A stretch of 64,000 nucleotides of DNA from Atherix ibis (Eukaryota > Arthropoda > Insecta > Diptera > Athericidae), in NCBI GenBank assembly GCA_958298945.1, contig OY282606.1, forward strand, positions 46,575,920 to 46,639,919, read 5' to 3'. The position numbers and the translations under genes are program-made. Under the pieces are notes generated by a model, which made no database searches, was not told the DNA's origin, and was given only the letters and a program-made list of their open reading frames with translations. Shown piece by piece: positions 36,977 to 47,982 of the stretch. The stretch's first letter is position 1. Each line of letters opens with the position of its first letter.

Positions 36977-36984
36977 TATAAATA
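36977..36984 (+). promoter_or_regulatory. TATA box of the small peptide gene
   Basis: TATAAATA lies 80 bases upstream of the ATG at 37057. About 30 bases downstream, TTAGTT at about 37007-37012 is close to the insect initiator consensus TCAGTY. The spacing is right for a core promoter with a 5' leader of about 50 bases. Confidence 0.6.
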
Positions 36985-37056
36985 TGATTGTGGAAAGTGG
37001 AATCTTTTAGTTAAAGTCAATCTGCATAAGCCATTAGTTCTATTAGAGTAGACAAA

Positions 37057-37366
37057 ATGAAACTTTTCTTATATTTTATTCTTGCACTTTTCATACTTTT
37101 GCCAAAGTTTTCTTCAAGTACTGGTAATATACCAAAGGTAAATTTTGGTGATTTTTGTGATTATTTTACGGATCGATTATTTTCGAGTTGTTGTTGTCTC
37201 TTTAAAAAAAATCGAATTATATTGTTTAACATAACTATTGAAAATTATCGATTTTAATCGATTTCAACACTTTCTCTTATAGCATTGTTTATATCCAGAA
37301 ACTTGTGAAGAAGGATATGAACAAGATCCACGTGGAGGTTGCCGAAAAAGTTTAACTTCACCATAA
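37057..37366 (+). CDS. Small secreted cysteine-containing peptide, two exons
   Basis: Exon 1 (37057-37137) encodes a signal peptide (MKLFLYFILALFILLPKFSS) plus a short linker. The intron (37138-37282, AAG|GTAAAT ... TCTTATAG) is in phase 0. Exon 2 (37283-37366) encodes HCLYPETCEEGYEQDPRGGC, then RKSLTSP and a TAA. The precursor has 54 residues. Cleavage after the Ser-rich stretch would leave about 33 residues with three cysteines spaced C-x4-C-x10-C. An odd cysteine count suggests a free thiol or a disulfide-linked dimer. A TATA box lies upstream and AATAAA-like sequence about 40 bases after the stop. Size and layout resemble fly immune-induced or seminal peptides, but I recognise no named family. 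Confidence 0.75.
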
Positions 37367-37545
37367 TAATCTGATTGATTATAAAGTTTGTTCGTTTATA
37401 AAAATAAATATGATAAAAATTGATTTAAGTGTATTTTGTTACAAATAAATAATTTGTCAACAAGTATTCCTAAAAAAATTTTCATTCGAATATTGGTGAC
37501 TTTTCTGCTGTTATATTCGAAATTTTAATCTCAAAAATTATTTCA

Positions 37546-37785
37546 GTGATTTATTATGATAAATTGATGATAATAAAATTATATTATAATGTTCCTATTC
37601 CTGTTATAATAAACGAAATTCCTTTTTATAATAGTAATAGTAGTGATTGTTCTATAGTTGATAACAACGCCATGTTAATAGTAGTAACTGAAACCAATAA
37701 ATTGTCTATCCAAAAAGGAACAATAGAAAATAATTCAAGTCAAACAATTTTGCTTAACTTTTTTAGATTTAAAACTCTAAGATAA
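37546..37785 (+). other. Open frame of unknown status after a possible splice acceptor
   Basis: AAAATTATTTCAG just before 37545 is a fair acceptor, and the following 79 codons stay open with a mixed composition (IPVIINEIPFYNSNSSDCSI). No start, donor or partner exon was found, and nothing is recognisable in the protein. It lies 180 bases after the small peptide gene on the same strand. Confidence 0.2.
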
Positions 37786-39169
37786 GACTATATTTTTTAA
37801 GGGATTACAGAAGTGAATTGATAACCTAATAAAATATCGCATGAAATTAAGCGTCTACAAAGTAAGTTTGCCAGTGTAAATATTGTGGTCATTAGAGAAG
37901 AAATATTTTTTATACTATCCTTAAAAAATGTCCTGTATTAGTGTTAATACACAAAATTTCTTAACGGTAAATATTAATTCAGAAAGATTTATTTGGTAAT
38001 CTAACCGATGGATTATTTTCAAATTTTATTATCACATTAAAGCAATTTTATTATTTTAAATTATTTTGTAAAAGACGAAAAATAGTATCCGGATTTAGGG
38101 ACTCCCCGCCAGGCTTCCTCCATTTAGTAGTTGCTAAGCGATCTAACTTGTGGCGCTAAGAATTTACATTTCAGAACAAAAATTACAAAAAAAAGAACTT
38201 AAAAGAAAGAACACAGGTTTTTTTTGGAAGAAGTTTCTGACAAAAATTATTTTTTTCTTTCAAAATTATGAAAATTATAGGAAACTAACAGCATTTAATA
38301 CTTATGCAAAAATTTCAAATAGAAAAATGCCAAAAAGTAATTATTAATTAATCAAATTTAATTTGAATTTCAGAAGAAAAAACATACTTTTGAAGAGGAA
38401 TTACAAAAAAATTTGGCATTTAAAAGATTTGCTGGGTCTTCGGATATATAAAATCGAATAATCAGAAATAGATAAGGATTATTTGGAAGAGAGCAGTCCT
38501 GACAGATATCCTATAAAGTTTAGCAAATCAAATTAAAAATTTTTAGGTTATTAAAACTATGTAAGCTAATTAATAAGATATTTCTCTAATAAATATTTTA
38601 TTTACTAATTTAAAATTTTAAAATGATTTTTTTTTTCGGTAAATTTTCAGATTATATGTGTATTCTACTATAATAATTTAAGAGAACTACAATAGATTAA
38701 ACGGAGTACTTAAATGATATTACTTAAATAATAATAATTTTAAAAAAACAGCTCACACTGTATAATGAAATTGCAAAAAAAATACTATTTGTTTTTTTTT
38801 TTTGAAAATTATGTAAATAAATTTGAAACTTAATCTACAATTGGTATATCGTCCTTTCATTTGAAAATTAAAAACAAATAATTTTTTAGTCTTAGTATTA
38901 TTATTATTATTTTTTTTTTAAATAATAAGTAGTATTTGGGCTTGTTATATTAAGGGCATTAACCAACTGATACGTTATGGTAATAAATTGTGATCCTTTT
39001 ACTGGTTACGTTAAGCGATATTTTTAAATGAGACCTCATAAGTACGAAGTCTTTTTATTGTTTCAAAAACTTGAAGGAATGCTTACCATTAGTGATAGTT
39101 CAGATTATAATACCAAATTAATAAGTTGCTGAAAAAAACATTTTTTTAGTTTAATATCATTACCAACGG
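37786..39169. other. AT-rich intergenic DNA
   Basis: No gene was seen. A short GC-richer patch at about 38085-38155 has no coding frame and may be repeat debris. Confidence 0.45.
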
Positions 39170-40960
39170 CGTAACAACCGCGACTCCGATCTAGGAGACT
39201 CTCCGGTTAAAAAGACTTCGGAATCGTCCATCCTCATGCAGGCGGCGAAAAATTCTTCGAAGGATCATCTTTTCGAACGGGGACGAGATCGTAATAGTTT
39301 TTACTGAGAACCCATTTCCGAAGAATACATGAGGACTGGCAAAAATAGTGTGCTGTAGAGCTGCAGCGCCGATGTTATTGTCAGAATTTTCGAGCGAAAT
39401 AATTTATACTTACTTTCAATGTTGCTGTCGCCTGCGACCCTTGACCACAAATAAAAAATTATTTAACTCTTTCACAGCAATAATCTATCTGCGTGCGATT
39501 ATTATATACACATATTGTACTAATTGATCTTATCTTCTCCGCTGACGCTGCCACCATGTACTTTGTTTTGCCGTCATTTGTCTACAGACCAAAATTTTTC
39601 GCCACCCCCTCAATCTTAATGAATGCCTCACGTAAAGCTCTTTCTGATAAACACATAATGTCGATGTCATCGAAATGGTACCCCTCATGCTTTTCTCTGA
39701 ATCAAAAATCAATTTCTTCAGCACATTGTGGATGTTAAATGGCTGTGAAAGTGATACGGTTGCTTTTACTATTCATCTCTCAATAGTCCTGACTAGATTA
39801 ATTAGTCCAATTAATTTTTCTGGAATGCCAAACTCTCTCATTGATATTTTGCATCGACTGCCGCAGAGAGATCTGATCTGCATTTCCCTAGAGTGAAGCC
39901 TCTCTGGTTTAGGCCAATAATTGTTTGGTCTAGTAAGGCCGGGGAGAATAGTACCAAGCAACGTAATACCTCTATAATTGCTACACTCCGCGAAGAACCC
40001 ATCAAAATTTTCCACTCATCCACTTAATAAACCCATTTGGCCGAACATCAGATCACCCTTATTGCTGCGGTAATCCTTTTAATCTATTTACAGCTATGTA
40101 AAACTTCCACGCCTGATACAGTTGCACCCTTTAGTTTTAGATTTCACAGACTTGCTCGTTTGTCCAGAATTTTTGTATTTGTCTGTATATCCTCTTTTCT
40201 GCTCTTTGCAATTCACGATAATTCGCACGCGCCACCGCTTGGTAAGCGGCATTCTTTTGTTCTGTTAGTTGGTTGCAGTCATCGTCAAATAAGCCATTCC
40301 AACTGTCCCTTTGTGGCTGGGACCTAGTACTTTTTCAGCTATACCGTAATAGTGCCCGTTAGGCCTTTGTATATCAACAGTATCTTTGTCTCCAGAGCAT
40401 ATATCTTTATATTTGTTTCTGATTGGTGCATTCAGTTCAAGTCGTACTTCATACGAATACATAAATTTAGCAGAGTACTCATATTGAGTCTAATTTCTGA
40501 GTCGCCTCTCTTCATCAGCAAAGATAAAATCTGGGCTCGGACCAACGCTCGAACAAGATTGTGTTCGAAGTCAACGCCGGCGGTGAATCAACATATACCA
40601 TAGTAAGTTTGGTTGGAAGTGGTTCAGGTGGTCTGATGGATATCTTTCTACACAAACCAGGTATTTCTGATGCAAGCTTTAAGCGCCGACGTATCGCCCG
40701 AATAGGAATTCGTGCCTCTTTTTCTTTTAAAGTCTGTAAGTAAGATTTTTGTTTCATACTTGCGACAGTCGTCTAAGGCTACCGTAGGGGCATGAACATT
40801 CACGAGGCTGATGTTATTGTATTTGGCCGGCACACGTAAAGTACGCAGCTTCTCACTTATCGCTTCAAATCCGATAACAGGCTTCAGCTTCAGTGGTTTT
40901 GGATGGCAGCTGTAATATATATTACAGCTTCTATTCTACAAAATACCATTCCCTGTCCAC
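39170..40960 (-). pseudogene. LINE fragment: endonuclease and reverse transcriptase, broken
   Basis: Read on the - strand from 40960, the order is that of a LINE ORF2. First comes an endonuclease segment (FEAISEKLRTL, then YNNISLVNVHAPT), then the end of the endonuclease (EHNLVRALVRAQI), a linker (EVLGPSHKG ... LTEQKNAAYQAVARANYREL), reverse transcriptase blocks (CSNYRGITLL, then KPERLHS, SLCGSRCKISMREFGIP), then DDIDIMCLSERALREA with the FADD-like site altered. The C-terminal region (MILRRIFRRLHEDGRFRSLF) ends near 39200. Stops and frame shifts are frequent and parts are missing, so no enzyme can be made. The GC content is well above the surroundings. No tail or target duplication was located. 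Confidence 0.82.
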
Positions 40961-43803
40961 TGTATATCTCTTACGATTTTTTTAATTAAAACTTAACGGT
41001 ACTAACGTAACTACAAATTTCAAGTGTCAGCTAACACGATTGAAAAAAATAATAATTTCCCAATTTGATATTTTTAATATGAGTACAGTGTATCGATGCA
41101 CTAGTGTATAATATTTCCAGGATCATTTATAGTCAACGATCCGATACATGCTGTTATCAGCCCGTTGCTTTGACAGGATATCGGCTAATTGCTGAGCAGC
41201 TCAGAATCGGTTGTCTCCGGTTGTCTCCATCCGTTGTGTCCTATATTCTGCTTTTTAATAAGAGTTATTTTTAAAGGATAGGGGAGTCAATCCCAAGTCT
41301 AACCTCCCTAGAAGAGAGCATTCCAAAAATTTCAACCGATAGAGGCCTTTAGACTTTTGGGAACATTTGGTAAGCAACTATAGTTGCACTACTTGTGCTA
41401 ACAGTTTCCCTCCCCCTTTTACAGCCGATCTTGAGGAGCATTCTTTGGCAGAGTATAAAATCCGAAATACACAACGATGGATTACTAGACGACTAAAAAT
41501 TGATTAGAATTTTACTGATGTGTCCTTGTTTAAATAATATCTTTTAAACTGTTTTCAATTTAAGCAGTTAAAGAAAATTATAGGTCTAACTTATGGTAAT
41601 GACAAAATATTATCAGTTCAAATAGCTTTCTTGTACGAAAAACTAAAACCCTTTAAGTAACATCCTCAAAAGTAAATATTTAATTCGAAATAAATAAAAT
41701 GTGACTATTTATGGAATTTATTATCAACTACACATACATACGTAAATAATACAGAAAACACACTTTTATTTAATTATACGTACTTTTAATGATCACAATA
41801 TTTATTTTGGATAATATTTATTTTATTTCATTTCAATTATTTAATAATAGATTTATGATTTTGTTTCATTTATTTCATTATATATATACTTAATTGTTTA
41901 CTGATTTCTGTATTTCTTCCTTGTTCGATTTGATGAATATTCAATTCAACTTAAATTTAAAATAAAAATATTATTCAACTGCAAGAAGAAAAAAAAGAGT
42001 ATTTTTACTACAATATTTTTGTTATACTATCGTTTGTTGTGTAGTGTGCTTTGCGCGTATCGCAGATTAAATTGATAGTTTGTGTTTTAGGTATTTACTG
42101 CAACTATTTTTTTTACGAATATTTAGTTTTATACAATATATTTCTAAAAAGTCTTTTGGATACATTTTTATTTATTTATTTACGTTTGGTTTATTTTTAT
42201 ACTTATTTCTGAAATATATTTAATGTCTTTCTTAATAAAATGTACTCAATATTTGAGTTATATGTACTGCCAAAATAAAAAATTAATATAAAAATTGTAG
42301 ATTATTAAAAAACCTTTAAAAAATTCATCTAGAAAAGTTTTTTTTTTTGTTTTCCCAATATTAGTTGAGACTCTTATTTTTGTTTTAAATGCAATTTCAA
42401 AAGAATTTTTTCTTTAGTTTTTGTGACCACAATGACTAGTAAGTAAATGTATTAAATTTTTTTATAAATTAACTTAATTAATATAATCGAATAAAATTTA
42501 TTTAGTGCAGACAAATTGAAATAACTAAAAGTTGTTTAATAATATTATCGGATTGGCAAGAAAATTAACTTATTATTTTATAGAAATTTTCTGTGGAAAA
42601 CGTTTGGATTTTTTTAGAATTTTTATCGATATCTTAAGATATTCCATGATAGTTCTCTGAGCAGAGATAATTTATAATTAGTTCAAATAGAATGCATCAT
42701 TAAGTGATTATAATTACTATCAAAATTTGTGAAAATAAATTTATTTATAATGAAAGTGCATATTATTCTAATATTGTGTTACTTATGGTAAGGAATTTCT
42801 AATTTGAAATAATAAAATTTTCCTATTTTCCATACGAACCAACAACTAACTGTTGTGTATGTGTTTTGTATAAAACTCTCATGGAACAGCGGATCAGATT
42901 TTCAAGACTTTACTATTTAAATAGCTTTTTCGTGAATATTTTTTTTACAATAAATTTTAAGGTGAAAATATGCTCTAAATTATTACTGTTAGGATAAAAA
43001 TATGAAATTATTTGAAAACGTTTAATGTATTGTTTAAACAAAATGTAATATTGATAACATTATTCGGAGACAATGGAAACGTACACATACATAGCTTACA
43101 AAATTTTATAATCCATAAATAATCTAAAAGTCTTGTCAAGTATGGTAAGAAATATAGATTCTTCAGAATAAAAATCAGTTTGATACAGCCTAATTTAGCT
43201 AAGTTTACGAATATTATTCGGTGAGATGTCATCTGTTCAATATATTTTGGATAAATTAGAACTCCGTTACTCTTGTTGTTCATAATTTAATTAAACTGAC
43301 TATCATTTATTATCTAAATGATTATAAGGATATGCTGTCAACGTGATATAATTTTTCAAAAATAAAATAAAAACTTTTCAGTGCTATTGGATATTATTTT
43401 TTATATTAGCCAAAGATTTTATAATATATTTTCATGCTGATTATCAGTTGCGACCTGTTCTAATATTTATGACAATAAAATTGAATTTTAATTTTTACGT
43501 TGCAAAAAACAGACAAAAATAGGATATAGCTGAATTAATATTTATGAACTAAAAAGTCAAATGCACTTCGAATCAAATCAGATCTAAGAATAGAATAAAT
43601 TCTTTAAGACAGTTTGCATATACTATAATTTTAAGATTTAAATTTAAACAAAAACTTTCCACTTAATTTACTTTACAAAAAAAAACCTTTCAAAATATTT
43701 TTTAGATAAATTTTGCACTCTTAATAAAAACTATTTATTAAAAAGAAAAGATGACCAATTCATTTTCATACTTATTGTAATTGGCAAAACATATTCGCTA
43801 ATA
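40961..43803. other. Intergenic DNA, partly repeat-like
   Basis: About 41095-41480 is less AT-rich and may be the 5' end or a neighbour of the LINE; I see no motif. The rest is AT-rich. A possible signal-peptide exon at 42750-42788 is listed separately. Confidence 0.4.
42750..42788 (+). other. Possible signal-peptide exon
   Basis: ATGAAAGTGCATATTATTCT opens a frame for MKVHIILILCYL that runs into TTATG|GTAAGG, a good donor. The arrangement resembles the first exon of the small peptide gene at 37057. Candidate acceptors at about 42900 and 43380 give only very short products, so no convincing second exon is known. Confidence 0.25.
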
Positions 43804-46023
43804 TCACAAAAAAAACTGTTGTAATTTCGAAAAGTGTTTCAAAAAAGCAAATCTTTTAAATTTATTTTTATATAATAAATAATCATAATTATAATTAAAG
43901 CACTTAATATCAGAAATCAAATGAAAATTACTAATAAAATTTATTTTTATTATTATTTTTAATAACAAACTATTATTTTCCAAAGCTCGTTTCACCAGAG
44001 CCTTAAAATAATCGTAATAATTATAGTAGAATAAATTATTATAAAAATGTTTATTATATAGTTGTAAATTATTTATAGATAATAATTGAAATTTTTTTCG
44101 AAGACTTTTTATAGAATAGGATAATAGTAGATGAGAGTAAAAAATAGTTGTATGAGATTGAAATAATAAATACTGATAATTATAAATTGATAGAATATTC
44201 GTATTTATGATAGGAAAATATAAGAAATTATAAAAGTCGAAATTGATTAAAAATAATTTAATATAAAAATTGTTTATTAAAAAATTTGAATAGTAATAAT
44301 GATAATAACAAAAACTTAATGTGTAAATTATAAGTAAATTTATCTTATTAATGAAATGATGTGATTTTATGAAAAATGATATATTAACACAGACTCTAAA
44401 AATGCATATGAACATCATACCTAATATAGTAATGATACTGATTGTGATTATTTTGATTATTATCATAGGGAATTTCGTAATATGAATAATATTAATTACT
44501 AATTGTAATTTCAATACATACAAATTAATTAAACATAATGATACTAAATAAATATGATATAAAATCACATTTTTCACTTTAAATAAAATTAATAATAATA
44601 GTAATAATAATTTTTGGATAGAATTATTAATAATACTTAAAAAATATAAATAAAAAATTGAATACATTTTATATTCTCTAACAATATTAAATATTGTATT
44701 CGAATTGATTTTTATAAAGTCTTTGTTATAATATAAAGAATTGCTTAAAACACAGGATACAAACATATTAGACAGTCCATTATTATTATTATCTATTGAA
44801 CTCTTATTATCAAATAGAGTATATAAGAAGAAATTTTTTATTACTTCATTTCGAATTTGTTTAAAAAAAAACTTTTCGATATATTTATTAATTAAACTTA
44901 GATCAATTATAATATTACTATTAATTATATTTGTTGTTTTATGATAATTTATCAAATTATTTAAATTATTATTAATTATAATAGTAAATACGTAATTATT
45001 TCGTATTTTTGTGGCAAGCATTTGAGAAATTTCATATCTACGGCGGCAAAAACTATTCGAGATAATAATACTCGTATGTTGACAAATAATTACGTCCAGA
45101 AATGACATGATTATGATTAAAACGATATTTTTCATATTTCCAATATTAATATTATTATTATTATTATTATTATTATTGTTATCAATACGTTTATTATTAA
45201 TATAATTATAATTAAAAAAATGATAATTTCTATTGCTGTCATTTAGGAAATTATTTTTTACATTATTTCGTAATGTACAATAATGAAAATTATAATATAT
45301 ACTAATAGTTTTAAAAGCATTTGAATTGATCTTTTCCATTGATAAGAATTGATTATCTGTATTTTCATTATTATTAATAATGTTATAATTATGGTGATTA
45401 TTAGTACCAATGTTCGGAATATTTTTAAAATTACAATGAAAATAATCACATTTATTTATATTAGCAATAACAATATTAAATAAATTTTTACTAATCATTT
45501 TTATACATTTACTAGAATTTCTATTGAAATTATTTATAGTAGTTTTAGTAGAAATACTACAGTAATTGCAATAATAATAATAATAAAAATAATAATAATA
45601 ATAATTGAATTGAGATACATAATAATCTTTATGAAAACAAATAATTTCTTCATCATATTTGAATAAAGAAAAATTAATTTTCTCAATAATACTAAATTGC
45701 GGCGATCTATTATTATGAACATTTATTGAACACAAAATACCGATAATGATAGTGACAACGACAACGACAGAGAGCACAAATACGACTATGCATATGACAA
45801 TGACAACAAAAGGGATGGCAATATCAATATCGATCCGATCAGTAACAGTAGTAGCTACAATTGTTGTCCCAGCCGAAGCAACTACGACAATCATTGCGCA
45901 CAAACTGTTATTAATCTGTATCGTCAGGACATTTAATTTTGGGATTATTTTATGAATTACTGTGAGGATTTTATGCAATAATGTTAATTTGTAATGGCAT
46001 GTTTTAATCAATTTAAATTTTAG
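43804..46023 (-). CDS. 739-codon open frame continuing CUEDC2 past its stop (readthrough extension or orphan membrane protein)
   Basis: Directly after the UAA of CUEDC2, the same frame runs for 739 sense codons to TGA at 43804-43806. No ATG lies at the very start; numbering from the TTG at 46011, the first in-frame ATG is codon 40 and others are at about 182, 225 and 293. The product is rich in Asn, Ile, Tyr, Leu, Phe and Lys. It contains a strong membrane segment at about 66-95, a Tyr run at 137-147, an Asn run at 278-287, a signal-like segment at 293-310 (MKNIVLIIIMSFLDVIIC), and a hydrophobic region at about 449-560. All other frames here break within about 70 codons. No family is recognised. 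A - strand AATAAA near 45722 could end a normal CUEDC2 transcript before most of this frame. Translation is unproven, but the lack of stops over 2.2 kb of AT-rich DNA is unlikely to be chance. Confidence 0.5.
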   Translation of the reverse strand, partial: LKFKLIKTCHYKLTLLHKILTVIHKIIPKLNVLTIQINNSLCAMIVVVASAGTTIVATTVTDRIDIDIAIPFVVIVICIVVFVLSVVVVVTIIIGILCSINVHNNRSPQFSIIEKINFSLFKYDEEIICFHKDYYVSQFNYYYYYFYYYYYCNYCSISTKTTINNFNRNSSKCIKMISKNLFNIVIANINKCDYFHCNFKNIPNIGTNNHHNYNIINNNENTDNQFLSMEKINSNAFKTISIYYNFHYCTLRNNVKNNFLNDSNRNYHFFNYNYINNKRIDNNNNNNNNNNINIGNMKNIVLIIIMSFLDVIICQHTSIIISNSFCRRRYEISQMLATKIRNNYVFTIIINNNLNNLINYHKTTNIINSNIIIDLSLINKYIEKFFFKQIRNEVIKNFFLYTLFDNKSSIDNNNNGLSNMFVSCVLSNSLYYNKDFIKINSNTIFNIVREYKMYSIFYLYFLSIINNSIQKLLLLLLLILFKVKNVILYHIYLVSLCLINLYVLKLQLVINIIHITKFPMIIIKIITISIITILGMMFICIFRVCVNISFFIKSHHFINKINLLIIYTLSFCYYHYYYSNFLINNFYIKLFLINFDFYNFLYFPIINTNILSIYNYQYLLFQSHTTIFYSHLLLSYSIKSLRKKFQLLSINNLQLYNKHFYNNLFYYNYYDYFKALVKRALENNSLLLKIIIKINFISNFHLISDIKCFNYNYDYLLYKNKFKRFAFLKHFSKLQQFFL

Positions 46024-47982
46024 TTACGGACAAATTGGCTTTTTAGGTTTTTTCAATTCAGCTTCGTCGTCATGACGAACATCTGTGTAGCGTTCACCCT
46101 TAAGAGAAACGATTTTATTATCGCGATAACGTACCAATTTTTTTGGCTCGACTTTTGGTACAACCGGCTTATATACACGATTAGCTGCATTCTTATCAAC
46201 ATATGAATACCTGTAATTGTCAAAATATATTATTTTCATTGTTTTCTTATTATTAACAGCTAGCTAGGCGAAAATTACTACTATTACTATTTACAACATT
46301 ATTAAGCAATTAAACATTTCACACATTTTAAAATAAATTCTTTTAAATATATAAAGATGTTAATTATTTTAAGCAAAAAAAATAAAACAGTACAGTTGCT
46401 GTTATTTTATAATAAAACTAGAAATAGTTGTATTTAATTTTAATAAAATATTTCAAAAATATATTTTTTTTAAAAAAGAAAAATTATTAATAAAAATCAA
46501 AAGTAAATTTATTATATTTGAGATTTTTTCTGTAAATGAGAATGTCGTGTCTAATTTTTATTTGTTAAGTAATGTATTTTGGGGTTTCGTGTTTAGTTCA
46601 CCGTCATCAACTAGTTTATTATAATTTGAAATTCATTATTATTTCATATAAAATCTTTTCACTTCGATTTGAACAGAGCTTCCCTTTTTCCTATGCAGTA
46701 TTTTTTCAAATCCAAGGAAATTTTCAATTTTTTGAAGAAGAAACGTTTTAAAAATCAGAATTTTAACCAACTATAAAGAGAATTGCTCTTAAAAAGAAAA
46801 TATTTACTTTACTTGGTTAAAAATGTAAACTAAACCTTACAAATGCAATTAGAGAAAAATTTATCAATAAAATAAATTATTTGCATAGCTGTTATTTCAA
46901 TGATAATTTTATATATCATAAAATAATCAGAAATTTCTATGCATTTTCTATTATAAACTTTCATTAAGAAGCAGATTTGTATAAACTTAAAAAAATTTGT
47001 TAATAATCAAAAATATTATCTCTTTACAAAAACATTTTTATAAACCAACATGCAATAAATTTCAAATAAAATTTAGAACTTTATTAATTATAAAATAAAA
47101 GAAAATAAGAAGAAAAGAGAACCAAAATGTTACTCACCTTGCGATTATGCGATTCTTTAGTTCTGCATCGTCGATTGCAGCGTTCTTTGGTGCTTGAATA
47201 TTACTTGAATTCGAGGACAAACTTTGCCCAGTTTCCTGACGATGCAATAGAATTTGTGTTGCACTGTCAATATCACCTTTGGCAATTGTTATGCAGTGTT
47301 TTACCTAAATTGGAAAGGTTATTATAATAAAAATTAAATGAGGTAAGCAATTCACTATGGAAAATTTCTATTTACCTCTAAAAACGAGCTCTCAGGGAAC
47401 ATTTCCTGTAGAACATCACATTCTTCGGAGAAGAAATCACAACCAGAACTATCGGTAGACCCTCCATCACTGGTCTCTGACAAATGCTGCACTCTCTTAA
47501 TATGCGTTTGGGAAGGTTCTGTACTTTCCGAAATTGAAGATGGTCGAGCGCGTAATTTTGCTTCTGGAATTATGTCCAACAGACTTAGTGACCTGCTCAG
47601 AAATAAATGAGAATGTAATATTGGTGCATTTTTCTAATATATTCTTTTCGGTTATTTATACTCACGTTAATGATAAATTTCTGGACTCATCACTACTATT
47701 CGGACTCTTATTCAAATTCGACAGTTCATTTTCCAATTGGAAAATCCAGCTACATATACTTGCGGTGTCAATACGGGAGAACTCCGAAAAATATGCGCTC
47801 ATCATTTCAATAAACCCATCTATATCAAAACAAGGATCTTGGGAAGCTTCCTCGAGAATAGAGATAACGTACGATAGGACAATCTCATCCACCACACTGA
47901 AATCTGCGCCCGGAATATGCGCGTTCACAAATTGGAACAAACTCTTTTTGACAACTTCGTGCTGCTGCTCGATATTTGTCAT
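46024..47982 (-). CDS. CUEDC2: CUE domain-containing protein 2 homologue, four coding exons, 295 residues
   Basis: Exons (- strand order): 47982-47666, 47592-47376, 47304-47138, 46210-46024. All junctions are GT...AG and phases agree; the joined frame is 888 nt. Mammalian CUEDC2 binds ubiquitin and acts as an adaptor in protein degradation, NF-kB signalling and mitotic checkpoint control; a fly role is inferred. The N-terminal block FVNAHIPGADFSVVDEIVLSYV matches the family opening in its key residues. The CUE domain spans about 165-200 (VLQEMFPE ... ATQILL, with the MFP motif and the terminal Leu pair). The C-terminal signature EPKKLVRYRDNKIVSLKGER lies at about 258-277. Length fits the human protein (287). 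The ATG at 47982 follows TTTTTTGCAG, so a non-coding first exon is likely, with a donor near 48440. The stop is TAA followed by CTA, and the frame stays open beyond it. Confidence 0.93.

Noticed and set aside
36990..37010. A possible NF-kB-like site (GGAATCTTTT) near the peptide gene start
   Set aside because: The match to the consensus is poor and it lies next to the start site rather than upstream, so I do not claim immune regulation from it.
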